This document shows positions 26,849 to 36,007 of a DNA stretch of 64,000 nt, one piece after another. Position 1 is the stretch's first letter. Each line of letters opens with the position of its first letter. Both the position numbers and the translations under genes were made by a program. The notes under the pieces were generated by a model that did no database searches, had not been told where the DNA came from, and saw only the letters and a list, made by a program, of their open reading frames with translations. The DNA is from Oligoflexales bacterium (GTDB lineage: Bacteria; Bdellovibrionota_B; Oligoflexia; Oligoflexales; RGVZ01): contig CANLUT010000001.1 in NCBI GenBank assembly GCA_947494335.1, positions 601,649-665,648 of the forward strand, written 5' to 3'.

Positions 26849-27039
26849 TTAGGTTCCCTCGAGGTTGAGGGGAAACCTAGCAATGGACGGTATCGCAGTG
26901 CAAGTTGATTGGTCGTCCGATTTTTTAAAAAGCTTAAAATAATATTGCCTTATTTTAAATACCTGTTAGATAAATCCTCGAATCAATAATTCGAAAGGGT
27001 CTTAAAGGACCCAATTCAACGATACACATGGGGGCATCT

Positions 27040-28182
27040 ATGTTTCGAAAAGCGGGTTTGATGTTTTTTTTGCTGATCATCACAAGCTGCGGCGCATCTA
27101 CAGATTTACGTCATGAAAATATGGCGACGCTAAAAGAGCGCTGGGATCAGGCAAATGAACCGATCCGTATGTTGCCTTCCGATTATGAAGTTGTGTTTCA
27201 ATCACTGCCACTTTCAGGTCAGCTTGATCGCCAGCCTTGGACAGATTCCTACTGGCCGAGCTATCGCGGTGGACTCGCTGCTCGTTGGCGAGATGACATC
27301 AGCGGCCACGATGTCAATCCCGTGACGTTTGATCAAGCCAGGTTGATGGAGCCTGCTCAGTTGTCTCGTCTTTCTCCGGCTGAGAAGTTTGATCTTTTTG
27401 TTGGTGACGATTCTTTTACTCTCTTCAACAGTGAGATCAAACGTACAAGTCCAGATGATGAGGCGTGGTTCGGGATTTGTCATGGTTGGGCCCCGGCGTC
27501 CCTTGCGTTCAAAGAGCCAAAGGCGATCACGTTGACTGGAGCGAATGGACTAGCGATTCCTTTCGGGTCCTCAGATATTAAAGCGCTTTTAAGTCTTTAT
27601 TCTGCAGATTACGCTCAGGTTAAAAGTTGGATGCTCGCAGCGCGCTGTAATGATGATTTTGCAAAGAATCCTGAGGCAGAAAATAAACCCGGATGTCGTG
27701 ATACGAACGCTGGAGCTTTTCATCTTGTATTGGCCAATTTAATTGGTATCAAAAAAAGAGGTTTTGTAGCCGATTTAACCCGTGACATCGAAGTTTGGAA
27801 TCAACCAATTGCAGGCTTCTCCACAAAAGTTTTAAGCGAATCCCGCGGTAGGTCTCGAGGAGCCTCGTTTTGGACGGTACGTGAGGTCACAGTGGAAACT
27901 ACGATTCAGTATGGTGCTGAGATTAGCCCAGAGTGGGCATCGGTAGGCAGTAAAATGATGACAAGAACCTACAATTATAGACTTGAGATCAACCGTCGCG
28001 GAATGATTATCGGCGGCGCGTGGCTTAGTGAGCAGCGTCCTGATTTTTTGTGGACGAACTCCACGCCTAAATTTGAGGATGGATCAAATAGAAGAGCGGG
28101 TGACAAAGTAATAAAATGGAGTGAGCTTTCGAAAATATACGAAGCTGCTACTACTGCGGAAAGCGATGCTCCTGAACTTTGA
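27040..28182 (+). CDS. Transglutaminase-elicitor-like lipoprotein with Pep-13-like motif
   Basis: A 380-residue lipoprotein, Cys17 in an ITSC lipobox. ATG 27040 is chosen because GGGGG lies 5 nt upstream; an in-frame ATG at 27028 has no ribosome site. The core resembles the GP42 transglutaminase of Phytophthora: WFGICHGWAPA holds the candidate catalytic Cys147, His228 lies in AFHLVLAN, and Asp245 in FVADLTRD. Immediately after comes VWNQPIAGFSTKV (residues 252-264), aligning with the plant-recognised Pep-13 motif VWNQPVRGFKVYE, including the Trp and Pro reported essential. It would crosslink or deamidate glutamines at the cell surface. Catalytic residues are inferred from alignment by eye. 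Confidence 0.8.
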   Translation: MFRKAGLMFFLLIITSCGASTDLRHENMATLKERWDQANEPIRMLPSDYEVVFQSLPLSGQLDRQPWTDSYWPSYRGGLAARWRDDISGHDVNPVTFDQARLMEPAQLSRLSPAEKFDLFVGDDSFTLFNSEIKRTSPDDEAWFGICHGWAPASLAFKEPKAITLTGANGLAIPFGSSDIKALLSLYSADYAQVKSWMLAARCNDDFAKNPEAENKPGCRDTNAGAFHLVLANLIGIKKRGFVADLTRDIEVWNQPIAGFSTKVLSESRGRSRGASFWTVREVTVETTIQYGAEISPEWASVGSKMMTRTYNYRLEINRRGMIIGGAWLSEQRPDFLWTNSTPKFEDGSNRRAGDKVIKWSELSKIYEAATTAESDAPEL

Positions 28183-28251
28183 GGCGAAGCGCCAGAGGGT
28201 ATAGTAGGGTCAACAAAGTAGTCTTTTGGCCGACAAATTCTTTAGAAATAT

Positions 28252-29076
28252 CTACACTGACTTCAGCGGAAGATTAACGGTAAATATTGTTCCCTTGGGG
28301 CTTTCTGGCGAGACATTGACAGAGCCACCCATGGAAGTGGCGAGACCTTTAACCAACGTCAGGCCTAGTCCGCTCCCAGGCTTTTTTGAGCTTTCCGACG
28401 GAATCCTGAAAAACTCCTCAAATATTTGATCACGATAGACGTCCGGAATTCCTGGGCCTGAGTCTCTAACCTTTATCACCAGGCGTTGATCTATTTTTTC
28501 GAAATCAAGTGCGACAAATCCTGAATCAGTGAATTTACAGGCATTACTGACAAGGTTCAGGAGAATTTGTCTAAGTTTAGAAAAATCAAGTACAGCCTGG
28601 AAATTTTCGCGTCTGTTATAGTCGCGCATCAATTGAACCGGTTTTCCGACTAACAGACCCTCCGCGTTGGTTGCGACATCGTCAAATAGGTCATTGATGT
28701 GTGCAAAAGTCTCTTCGGTCTTCCATTTGCCACTATCCACTTGACCGATTTCAATCAAACCGTTGATCAACGAAAGCAGATTCGTCGCGTTACGATGTAG
28801 CACCGACAGATGTTTTCTTGTTGATGGAGTGATTTCTTTGGCGGTATCTAAAATTAGATCCGTATACCCCAGGATTGAAGAAAGTGGCGTCCTGAGCTCG
28901 TGACTGACTTGGGCGAGAAAAAGGCTTTTTGCCTCGCGTGATCGCTCTGCTTCTTGCGTTTGACGTCGCAATTCTGCCGTGTGAGCATCAACATAGGCGT
29001 CGACGGCCAGTAGTTGGTCGTACTTCATTAGACGAGAGATCGCGGTATAGGTCTGTACCCAATTATCAGGGTTCAT
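28252..29076 (-). CDS. Histidine kinase with residual N-terminal sensor
   Basis: A 274-residue kinase core. HisKA has SHELRTPLSSILGY near residue 60, and the ATPase has NLVSNACKF, DSGPGIP and GSGLGLTLVKGL. Residues 1-45 (YTAISRLMKYDQLLAVDAY, then HTAELRRQ) look like the last helix of a protoglobin/globin-coupled sensor leading into a coiled coil, with the globin itself absent. No good Shine-Dalgarno site lies before ATG 29076. The frame is open upstream only to the TGA at 29122, the stop of the LRR gene. It may be a truncated sensor kinase, translated by reinitiation after the LRR gene. Confidence 0.85.
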   Translation of the reverse strand: MNPDNWVQTYTAISRLMKYDQLLAVDAYVDAHTAELRRQTQEAERSREAKSLFLAQVSHELRTPLSSILGYTDLILDTAKEITPSTRKHLSVLHRNATNLLSLINGLIEIGQVDSGKWKTEETFAHINDLFDDVATNAEGLLVGKPVQLMRDYNRRENFQAVLDFSKLRQILLNLVSNACKFTDSGFVALDFEKIDQRLVIKVRDSGPGIPDVYRDQIFEEFFRIPSESSKKPGSGLGLTLVKGLATSMGGSVNVSPESPKGTIFTVNLPLKSV

Positions 29077-29121
29077 TGCAAGACGTGTGGATTCAAGAGC
29101 GTCTAGAATCCTGTTTAGACG

Positions 29122-30159
29122 TCACTGTTGGGAGCATCCAATTTGGTCATTTGCACCGACAATTTCAAGCTTGATCCATTTTCCTTTTGAATTCATATGA
29201 TCCTGCTGAAGAGTTTTAACGGAATCCGGAATTTCGCAGATCTGATTTCCATCCAGGAGTAAATGCTCCAAGTCTAAAAGATTACCTACCGATTCAATCG
29301 ATCTTATCTGGTTATTTCTTATATTCAGGAATCGGAGGGTTTTCAATCCAGCGATCTGGCTCAAGTCAGAAATTTTATTGCTAGCGATACTAATAGCATC
29401 GATTTTTAGTAGCTTATCCATCCCGACAATCTCAGAGAGTTTGTTGTTTGACGCTTCGAGCATTTTTAAAGTTGGCTGAGACTGTGTAATATCAAGTCGT
29501 TCTAATTGGTTTGTATCAATCGTCAGGTACTCCAGCGCAAGGTGGTCCAAGGGTGAGGCATCTTGCACAAGGTTTTGGCTGAGGTAAATATTTTTGAGGT
29601 GTCGCAGCGACCTGATTGGCGATAGATCCGAAATGCCTGTTTTTGACAGGGATAATGTGTTCAGCATTGGTAGATCGGCAATTGGACGTAAATCAACAAC
29701 CTGAGTTTCAGTTGCATCAAGCTCCTCGAGGCGCTTAAATTTTGCGACAGTTGAGATGTCGGAGATAGGGTTGTAGTTGATGTTGAGTTGCTTTAAGTCG
29801 GTGAGTTTTGAGAGAGGGCTAATGTCAGTTATCTCATTGCGGGCCAACGAAAGGCTTCGGAGTTGGGTCTCCTCTTCCAATGGTCTGAGATTAGATGCTG
29901 GATTGTGCGCGGCATCAAAGGGATCTGGAAAAATATTAAGATAGGTTTTCTGTTGCAAAAGTTCGGCGGCGAACTGGCAATTTTCCTCGTTTAGTCTCTG
30001 CCATACTTTCATCTCAATCATGATTGCGATAACGGTGTCGCGTTCGGCATCGTTGGCTGGGTGTAGGCAATAATCATAAAAAGATTTTGCCTGGACAGGA
30101 CCAGAAATGCCTATGAATCCCAACATTGTAAGCAGCATGATGGTGATTTTTGCAGTCAT
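29122..30159 (-). CDS. Secreted leucine-rich-repeat protein, internalin-like
   Basis: A 345-residue protein with a signal peptide (cleavage after VQA, residue 24) and a Cys-containing N-cap. About ten 21-23 residue repeats of the LxxLxxLxLxxNxIxDISPL type follow from residue 85 to the end, the internalin/Rab-binding class. A C-terminal Cys may close a disulfide cap. It likely mediates binding of another cell or molecule. It ends in TGA in the same frame as, and 45 bp before, the kinase gene. Confidence 0.88.
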   Translation of the reverse strand: MTAKITIMLLTMLGFIGISGPVQAKSFYDYCLHPANDAERDTVIAIMIEMKVWQRLNEENCQFAAELLQQKTYLNIFPDPFDAAHNPASNLRPLEEETQLRSLSLARNEITDISPLSKLTDLKQLNINYNPISDISTVAKFKRLEELDATETQVVDLRPIADLPMLNTLSLSKTGISDLSPIRSLRHLKNIYLSQNLVQDASPLDHLALEYLTIDTNQLERLDITQSQPTLKMLEASNNKLSEIVGMDKLLKIDAISIASNKISDLSQIAGLKTLRFLNIRNNQIRSIESVGNLLDLEHLLLDGNQICEIPDSVKTLQQDHMNSKGKWIKLEIVGANDQIGCSQQ

Positions 30160-30263
30160 TAGGATCGCCTCATAAAATTAACTCATAGGAATCAACAACC
30201 CATGATATTGTTGTCTTTAAGGGTGAGGGCGTCAACTAGGTACTTTTGTGGGGGTCATGGCTC

Positions 30264-30911
30264 ATGACTGAGGATTTGAAACATTCGCGTCGAGACTTTG
30301 CCAAGGGGACACTGTTGGAGGATCAAGTTCCTCCGGATCCGTATAAACTGCTCGAAGAATGGTATCAGGCGGCAGTTGGCTCCGGCGAAGTTGACGCCAA
30401 TGCAATGAGTTTATCGACACTTGATGAAGACGGCTATCCTGTAAGCCGCATCGTACTCATGCGAGGACTTTCGATAGAAGGTATTACGTTTTATACGAAT
30501 TATTTGAGCGCAAAAGGTCGTCAATTAGATAGCAATCCTAAAGCTCAAGTGCAGTTCTTGTGGAAAGCGCTTGAGCGGCAGGTGCGGGTTAGGGGGCGTG
30601 TTGAGCGTATTTCTTCAGCGGAAAGCGATCAGTATTTTGCCTCTAGACCAAGAGATAGTCAGTTGGGCGCATGGGCGTCTCCTCAGAGTCAGTTTTTGGC
30701 GTCAAGAGAGGAGTTAGAGCAGCGGCTGCAGGAGCAATCGTCGCGCTTCAGCGGCGAGGCTTCAATTCCTCGACCGCCGCACTGGGGTGGATTTCGGCTG
30801 GTGCCGCTTGATTTTGAATTTTGGCAGGGGAGGCCCAATCGCCTCCACGATCGACTGAAGGCTTTCTCGAAAGATTCCGGCACTTGGAGTTGGCGTCGTT
30901 TGGCACCTTGA
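30264..30911 (+). CDS. pdxH: Pyridoxamine 5'-phosphate oxidase
   Basis: A 215-residue FMN enzyme that makes pyridoxal 5'-phosphate from PNP/PMP. Visible features are MSLSTLDEDGYPVSRIVLMRG (FMN site) near residue 45, FYTNYLSAKG, the SRPRDSQLGAWAS segment and the RLHDRLKAF...RLAP C-terminus that binds substrate. ATG 30264 is chosen with GGGGG upstream; a TTG start 18 nt earlier would add six residues. Length is typical. Monocistronic. Confidence 0.95.
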   Translation: MTEDLKHSRRDFAKGTLLEDQVPPDPYKLLEEWYQAAVGSGEVDANAMSLSTLDEDGYPVSRIVLMRGLSIEGITFYTNYLSAKGRQLDSNPKAQVQFLWKALERQVRVRGRVERISSAESDQYFASRPRDSQLGAWASPQSQFLASREELEQRLQEQSSRFSGEASIPRPPHWGGFRLVPLDFEFWQGRPNRLHDRLKAFSKDSGTWSWRRLAP

Positions 30912-30934
30912 AGATATATTTTCTAAAATGAATT

Positions 30935-30963
30935 GGAGCTTTGACCTATTTGGCCAAAGCTCC
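30935..30963. terminator. Hairpin between convergent genes
   Basis: GGAGCTTTG (30935-30943) pairs perfectly with CAAAGCTCC (30955-30963) over 9 bp. The T-rich flank is moderate on either strand. It lies between the pdxH stop and the convergent lipoprotein stop and probably serves both. Confidence 0.5.
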
Positions 30964-30999
30964 TAACCACACACAGTCATTAGGGGGAGAGACTGCTCA

Positions 31000-32127
31000 T
31001 TACTTCATCTGAGTCGGTGAAGCAGATTTACTCTTGCTTTGAACCGGAGTTTGACTTGGGCTTTGAACAGGAGTGGTTGGCGCCGTGCTAGTTGGCTCCT
31101 CGTTCTTTTCTGGATCTGACGTTTCAGTTGGCTTCTCAGCGTCTGGAATGGATGTGCCTTTGCACTGAGTACCAGCTTTTAAATCAATCACAGATGCATT
31201 TCTGGTCTCGTTTGCTGTCCCGACGTTCATGATGTCCAGGAAGAGGAACTTCATAGGGTCAGCCTTGACATCGCGTACGATAATTTCTCTAGTGTACGCT
31301 GGAGTTTCGCCTTTAGTGCCCATGCTCATGACAACGTCATGGATATGATGGTCATCTTCTTTTGCGCGAGATACGGTTAGAGAACCAGCCGCTTCACTGA
31401 GCACGCCAGCTTTTTCATATGCAAGATCCATGGTGGCAACAAATGTTCCGGTATTATCGGAAGCAAGTCCACGTTCAAAGTTTAGGTTTAACACTTCAAC
31501 TTCATCGGAACGCTTAACGCTTGCGTCGACTTGCTCGTCAGCAAGTGGCTTCAATCTGATGGCTACGTTGCCCTTAGTGACTTTCATTCCATTTACTTCT
31601 GTTGCAGAGCTTGTGCCCTGTATATCTACGCCTAGTTCCATCGTGATAAACTGGGTGATGGCCTGCATTTCCTTTGCCAATCCAGCATTAATTTTACCTA
31701 CATCAGCCTCGCTCAGTTTTGCCAGAGCAACGGTCTTTAGAATCATTCCAAGCATTTCGTTATTATCATCCAAGTTGAGACTAAGTCCGCTGGAGCGGCA
31801 GTCTTTGGAAGCATCGCTGTAGAAACTGTCAGTTATAACGACTGGCTGAGAGGATTTTTCAATGATGAACTTTCGGTACTGACGTACAGAATTGCGGAAT
31901 GCGCCGACATAATCTTGACTTGCTAACTCTTTTACAATCAGATCAGCAGCTGTGGTGCGAAGGCCGTCGAGTTGTTTAAGGAAGTCTTTAGAACCGGCTA
32001 GGTTGGCTGAGCTTGATGTCGTTCCCTGCAGCTTGCTGTTCTTGGCATCCTTCTTAACATCGACATTGATTGAGCAAGATGCTGCGAGAGCTGCTGTCAT
32101 AAGAGCTGCGATAATTCCGGTTTTCAT
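31000..32127 (-). CDS. Lipoprotein of unknown function
   Basis: A 375-residue lipoprotein with AGGAGG before the ATG and Cys18 in an AASC lipobox. The middle is beta-rich and mostly acidic. The last ~55 residues are Pro/Thr/Ser/Glu-rich and end in a basic stretch, a low-complexity tail of the kind used as a spacer. No domain recognised. It lies convergent to pdxH and divergent from the adenylate cyclase. Confidence 0.75.
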   Translation of the reverse strand: MKTGIIAALMTAALAASCSINVDVKKDAKNSKLQGTTSSSANLAGSKDFLKQLDGLRTTAADLIVKELASQDYVGAFRNSVRQYRKFIIEKSSQPVVITDSFYSDASKDCRSSGLSLNLDDNNEMLGMILKTVALAKLSEADVGKINAGLAKEMQAITQFITMELGVDIQGTSSATEVNGMKVTKGNVAIRLKPLADEQVDASVKRSDEVEVLNLNFERGLASDNTGTFVATMDLAYEKAGVLSEAAGSLTVSRAKEDDHHIHDVVMSMGTKGETPAYTREIIVRDVKADPMKFLFLDIMNVGTANETRNASVIDLKAGTQCKGTSIPDAEKPTETSDPEKNEEPTSTAPTTPVQSPSQTPVQSKSKSASPTQMK

Positions 32128-32389
32128 ACTAAGTCCTCCTGAATGCCTCTAGGCTGTGTTTATGTGTATCTTAGCCTAAGCAAGGATCTTGCCAACTCGG
32201 CGGCAACAGAGGAAATGCTTAAAAAACAAGTTAAAACGGGTTGTTAGGAAAAACCAAATCTGCGGCCAGGTGAGCGAAATGTCAGGATTTTTGACAAACT
32301 GCCAAATGGAGCCTGTCACAGCCGTCTAATTTTTTCCGAATAATAAGAGGATATCTCTGAGTTGACCTTAGTAAGGCAAAGTATCGATT

Positions 32390-34795
32390 ATGTCATTCGA
32401 ACCTATTGAAAAAAACGACAGTCAACAGCACTGGCTCAAGTCTTACGGACTAAAATCCCAAACCGTAAGTCTTGTGACGGGATCATGGATTGCCGTTTTC
32501 CTGCTTTTGGCTTTTTTCAGTGTAGACACCTACCTTGATGCAAAAATAAGTGATCCATTAAATTTCCAGGTTCGTAGGCTACTTGGCTACGCGCCGAAAC
32601 AAGACGAGCGTCTTAAAATCTACGCGATCGATGATGATACGTTTGCCATGCTTGGTAAGCCGATGCCAAGTCTTGAACTATGGGGTGATATTTTAAGCGC
32701 TATAGCTGAGCGTCGTCCTCGGCTTATCGTCATCGATGCGATGTTTAGTGAGAATGCACCTGAGTTTTCTCAACGAGCCAAACTATTGTTTGAAAATATT
32801 GGATCACTCGGAGTGCCAGTGGTTACTGGTGGGTTCCCGGATGTTTCATTGGAGTTCAAAGTCCCTTTTGACTTGAGAGATCCCCGATACGATATTGGGA
32901 CATATGTTGGTCCCGATCTCAAGCCGGAGGGGAGTGAAAGAATTCTCCGCGATCATGTCCCTCAATGGCAGGACTTATCTCCGGAGAAGTTTTATGGTCC
33001 CGGAAAAGTTCAACAGACTCTATTTAAGGATGTAGGTCATTTTTGGTTGAAAGATGAACACAAAGTGGCTCCCTTCTTAAGGTTTGCCGACAAAGTTGTG
33101 CCACACATGTCTTTGTTTGCAGCGAGCTCTCTTGAATTCAAAGATAGAAAATTAGTGATTGACGCTAAAGCAGTTGCATTGGACTCCGCTGGTAATATGC
33201 CAGTTAATTTTCTTCATCGAGGTGACGTAGCTATCAAAGGCATGGTGCGTTTAATTAAGGACGCCCAGGAAGGTTATGTTGCTGACCAGGTCAATGCAGG
33301 GGACGTCGTATTGCTTCTTCCGATGTATTACACCGGTAATGCAGACATGCGTCCGACACCCTTTGGTATGTTGCCCGGTGGAATCTATCTGGCGTCTTTG
33401 ATCAATAGTGTTCTGACAGGCCGTTGGCTGCAGCCGGTCGAGGTTGGCGACGCACTGACCGTTGTGATGTCCGTACTTGCAGCAGCCTTCGCCTATCTTG
33501 CGCCAGCCCGTTGGTTCCTGCTTTTATGGATGGGAGCGGCACTCGGTCTCCTGGCAAGTTGTCAGATTATTTTTTCTGTTTTTGGTCTGGCAGTTCCCTA
33601 CGTGCTCCCGATCCTGTCGGGTTCCGTGATTATTAGCCACATATTTTTTCTAAAGGTTAGGGGTTACGAACGGAAAGCTGCTGCACTGCGGGTGGCCCTC
33701 GAGGGCAGTGTCTCCCCAAGTCAGATGGATGTTATGAGTAAAAATCCCGACCATGTTAATTTAGAACCGCGAGAGCGCGTTCTAACGTTGATGTTTATCG
33801 ATATTGTTGGATTCTCGTTATCGTCGGAAAATATGCTCCCGCGAATGGCGTTTGAGAATCTCAAAAATATTTTGGCGGAAATTTCGAATATTATTTATGC
33901 CCATGGTGGCGTTATTGATAAGACCCTTGGCGATGGTTTGCTTTGTTATTTTGGTTATCGACTTGAGAGTGATGAAACGGTTACGGACCATCCGGAAAAA
34001 GCGGTTCAATGTGCTGCTGAAATTCAGGAGAAGGTGCTAGCCGAGTGTCTAGAGGCAATAAAAACCGGTGCTCCGCTGTATCCAGTTCGCATCGGTGTCA
34101 ACACGGCATCTTGTTACCTGGGCGATATTGGATCCGGTCGCCGTATTGAATTTACAGTGGTCGGCAATGGCGTGAATTTTGCTAAGCGACTTGAGTCGTC
34201 CTGTGACATCTTTAAGGTGATGATTGGTGCAACAACGTTCGACATGATCAAAGGTCTTCCTGTTTCTTCGGAAAATATTTCAAAAAAAATGATCAAGATC
34301 AAACATCACACGGAGCTCATTGACGCGTATGAATTTGCTCCATTGGCATTGCGCCAAGAAGATTGTGATCAGGCCATCCATGCTTTCCGATGGGCGACAA
34401 GCTTGCAGCGCGTACACGAGAGGATGCCAGTTAACGATACGGAAAGTCTCATCGTGGATACATCCTTGGGTCCTGCATCTGTAGTAAACTTCAGTGGCAA
34501 AGGCATCAGTCTATTGTTCAATTCAATGGTTCCTATCGGTGACAATGTTCAGTTGACGCTTGATAGTCGGCGAAATGGGCTATCGCGCGAACTCAAGCGA
34601 GCAGGGCTCGATCCCATTGTTGCAGAGTCGCGCTGGTGCTATCGCGCTGCACGTGGATATGTTCATGGGATGATGTTTGTCGGGTTGACCGTCGAGCAAC
34701 AGGACGAATTCAAGCGGCTTGTAACATTATTCGCGTTTAGTGATAGCAGTGAAACGAGCGGAGGTGAAGGTGATGATACCGTTAAAGTTGGCTAA
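32390..34795 (+). CDS. CHASE2-domain class III adenylate cyclase
   Basis: An 801-residue membrane enzyme. One transmembrane helix (~27-50) is followed by a large extracytoplasmic CHASE2 domain (~55-320), three helices (~345-430) and a class III cyclase domain (~460-640). Metal-binding Asp residues are in MFIDIVGFS and TLGDGLL. The Lys in VIDKTLGDG matches the adenine-selecting Lys, favouring cAMP. The second specificity position is IEFTVVGNGVN, with Glu instead of the usual Asp. The last ~115 residues resemble a PilZ-like domain (SVVNFSGKGISLLF), which would be an unusual partner. It would make a cyclic nucleotide in response to an extracellular signal. Confidence 0.88.
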   Translation: MSFEPIEKNDSQQHWLKSYGLKSQTVSLVTGSWIAVFLLLAFFSVDTYLDAKISDPLNFQVRRLLGYAPKQDERLKIYAIDDDTFAMLGKPMPSLELWGDILSAIAERRPRLIVIDAMFSENAPEFSQRAKLLFENIGSLGVPVVTGGFPDVSLEFKVPFDLRDPRYDIGTYVGPDLKPEGSERILRDHVPQWQDLSPEKFYGPGKVQQTLFKDVGHFWLKDEHKVAPFLRFADKVVPHMSLFAASSLEFKDRKLVIDAKAVALDSAGNMPVNFLHRGDVAIKGMVRLIKDAQEGYVADQVNAGDVVLLLPMYYTGNADMRPTPFGMLPGGIYLASLINSVLTGRWLQPVEVGDALTVVMSVLAAAFAYLAPARWFLLLWMGAALGLLASCQIIFSVFGLAVPYVLPILSGSVIISHIFFLKVRGYERKAAALRVALEGSVSPSQMDVMSKNPDHVNLEPRERVLTLMFIDIVGFSLSSENMLPRMAFENLKNILAEISNIIYAHGGVIDKTLGDGLLCYFGYRLESDETVTDHPEKAVQCAAEIQEKVLAECLEAIKTGAPLYPVRIGVNTASCYLGDIGSGRRIEFTVVGNGVNFAKRLESSCDIFKVMIGATTFDMIKGLPVSSENISKKMIKIKHHTELIDAYEFAPLALRQEDCDQAIHAFRWATSLQRVHERMPVNDTESLIVDTSLGPASVVNFSGKGISLLFNSMVPIGDNVQLTLDSRRNGLSRELKRAGLDPIVAESRWCYRAARGYVHGMMFVGLTVEQQDEFKRLVTLFAFSDSSETSGGEGDDTVKVG

Positions 34796-35393
34796 AGCAT
34801 TGGTGGGTGTCTCGTTATTCACATTGTGTACATCATGTATGACGTTTGATCCTTCTGAAATTTATGGAGTTCGGAAACGGGGCGCCCAGACTCAGTTTAC
34901 GGCGCCTTTTCAACATCCTGCGCCTTTGGGTTGGTTGAAATATCGTGCAGAAAATGCTGCGCGTATCGCGTTTACAGGGGGTTCCGATCTCATCGGTGGC
35001 GATCATGAGCGTAGTCGTCTTGCGTTAGGTTTTGGATTAGAGAAGGCCCAGCCCCTAGATGCGGGTGTTTATGGAAAACTAGGTAACTCGACCGTGTTTG
35101 TGGCTCATCGCCGTGATATTCCTGATTACGATCGCCTGTACTGGGTGATGATTCGTGTTCTTAGTGAAAAATATGGCTGTTTCATTAAGAAAAAAGTACC
35201 GCGAGATAATCAGATAGGATTTCAATGTCGCGATCGCAGGATGATTGTGATGCAGAGAGATATTTCTGGTGATTATGCAAAATTTGTCGGATGGCAGTAC
35301 GATCAGGCCGGCAAGGAAGTTGTCATCACACAAGAGGCACGTCTGAAACAACAGCGCTTTAACCGAATGAAGCTAAGAAGTCAGCTCCCGTAG
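34773..35393 (+). CDS. Small lipoprotein coupled to the adenylate cyclase
   Basis: A 206-residue protein beginning inside the cyclase gene (23-bp overlap). ATG 34773 has GGAGG a few nt upstream, so I prefer it to a start at 34740. The N-terminus is a lipoprotein signal ending TSC (Cys22). The mature part is basic with a GGSDLIGGDHER segment and two cysteines (CFIKK, FQCRDR). No family recognised. The overlap implies coupled translation, so it may be a surface partner of the CHASE2 sensor. Its 3' end overlaps the kynB-like gene by 21 bp, convergently. Confidence 0.7.
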   Translation: MIPLKLAKALVGVSLFTLCTSCMTFDPSEIYGVRKRGAQTQFTAPFQHPAPLGWLKYRAENAARIAFTGGSDLIGGDHERSRLALGFGLEKAQPLDAGVYGKLGNSTVFVAHRRDIPDYDRLYWVMIRVLSEKYGCFIKKKVPRDNQIGFQCRDRRMIVMQRDISGDYAKFVGWQYDQAGKEVVITQEARLKQQRFNRMKLRSQLP

Positions 35394-36002
35394 AACAGCC
35401 CTTACAGGGCTTGCATCAAAGCCATGAAGCTTCAAGGGGAGTGCGATCAGTTCGTACTCGCCATCCTGTACTTGAGAGAGGATTAGACCTTCAAGGTTTG
35501 CAATGCCGTATTTTCTAAGCATCTGGTGGGCTGGAAGGCTTTTAGATGAAAATGGGTCTACCGAAGGCGTATCAATCCCCACGAGAATGACTCCGGCGCG
35601 TCCAAGCACGTCAAGCGCTTCCGGGGAAAAGGCTGTAAAGTTTTCGTTAAAGTGGTCTTGATCCGGAAACGAATCGGTTCGAAATAAAATCCTCTTCATT
35701 CCTGATGCAATTGGCTTTTGGCAATCTTCAGGCTCAATCAGCGAGCGGCCAATTATACTGTGAACAAAGCAAGGCCCAATGTAGGGCGCCAGCGTCACCT
35801 GTTCTATGGTCACACCTTCCGGATGGTAATGCCTCGGAGCATCGGCATGTGCACCAATGTGAACTGTTGAGTGCAGGGTGGACAGGTCGATGTTGCTTCC
35901 TGATTTGATATCACAAAGAATCTCACGCCGCATTGGCGTGTCGCCAGGCCAAACAGCTATGGATTCTGAAATTGTGGGAGAGATGTCAAAAATTTTCGTC
36001 AT
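35373..36002 (-). CDS. Arylformamidase (kynurenine formamidase) KynB-like
   Basis: A 209-residue cyclase-fold enzyme, the usual KynB length. It has SVWPGDTP-type start (AVWPGDTPMRREI), the metal motif STVHIGAHADAPRHYH near 45-60, and TPSVDPFSSKSLPAH. The ending DGEYELIALPLKLHGFDASPVRAVL is close to KynB. KynB hydrolyses N-formylkynurenine to kynurenine in tryptophan breakdown. No kynA, kynU or other pathway gene is adjacent. It is 5 bp downstream of the amidohydrolase gene, so the two are one operon. Confidence 0.85.
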   Translation of the reverse strand: MTKIFDISPTISESIAVWPGDTPMRREILCDIKSGSNIDLSTLHSTVHIGAHADAPRHYHPEGVTIEQVTLAPYIGPCFVHSIIGRSLIEPEDCQKPIASGMKRILFRTDSFPDQDHFNENFTAFSPEALDVLGRAGVILVGIDTPSVDPFSSKSLPAHQMLRKYGIANLEGLILSQVQDGEYELIALPLKLHGFDASPVRAVLRELTS

Positions 36003-36007
36003 AGTCT

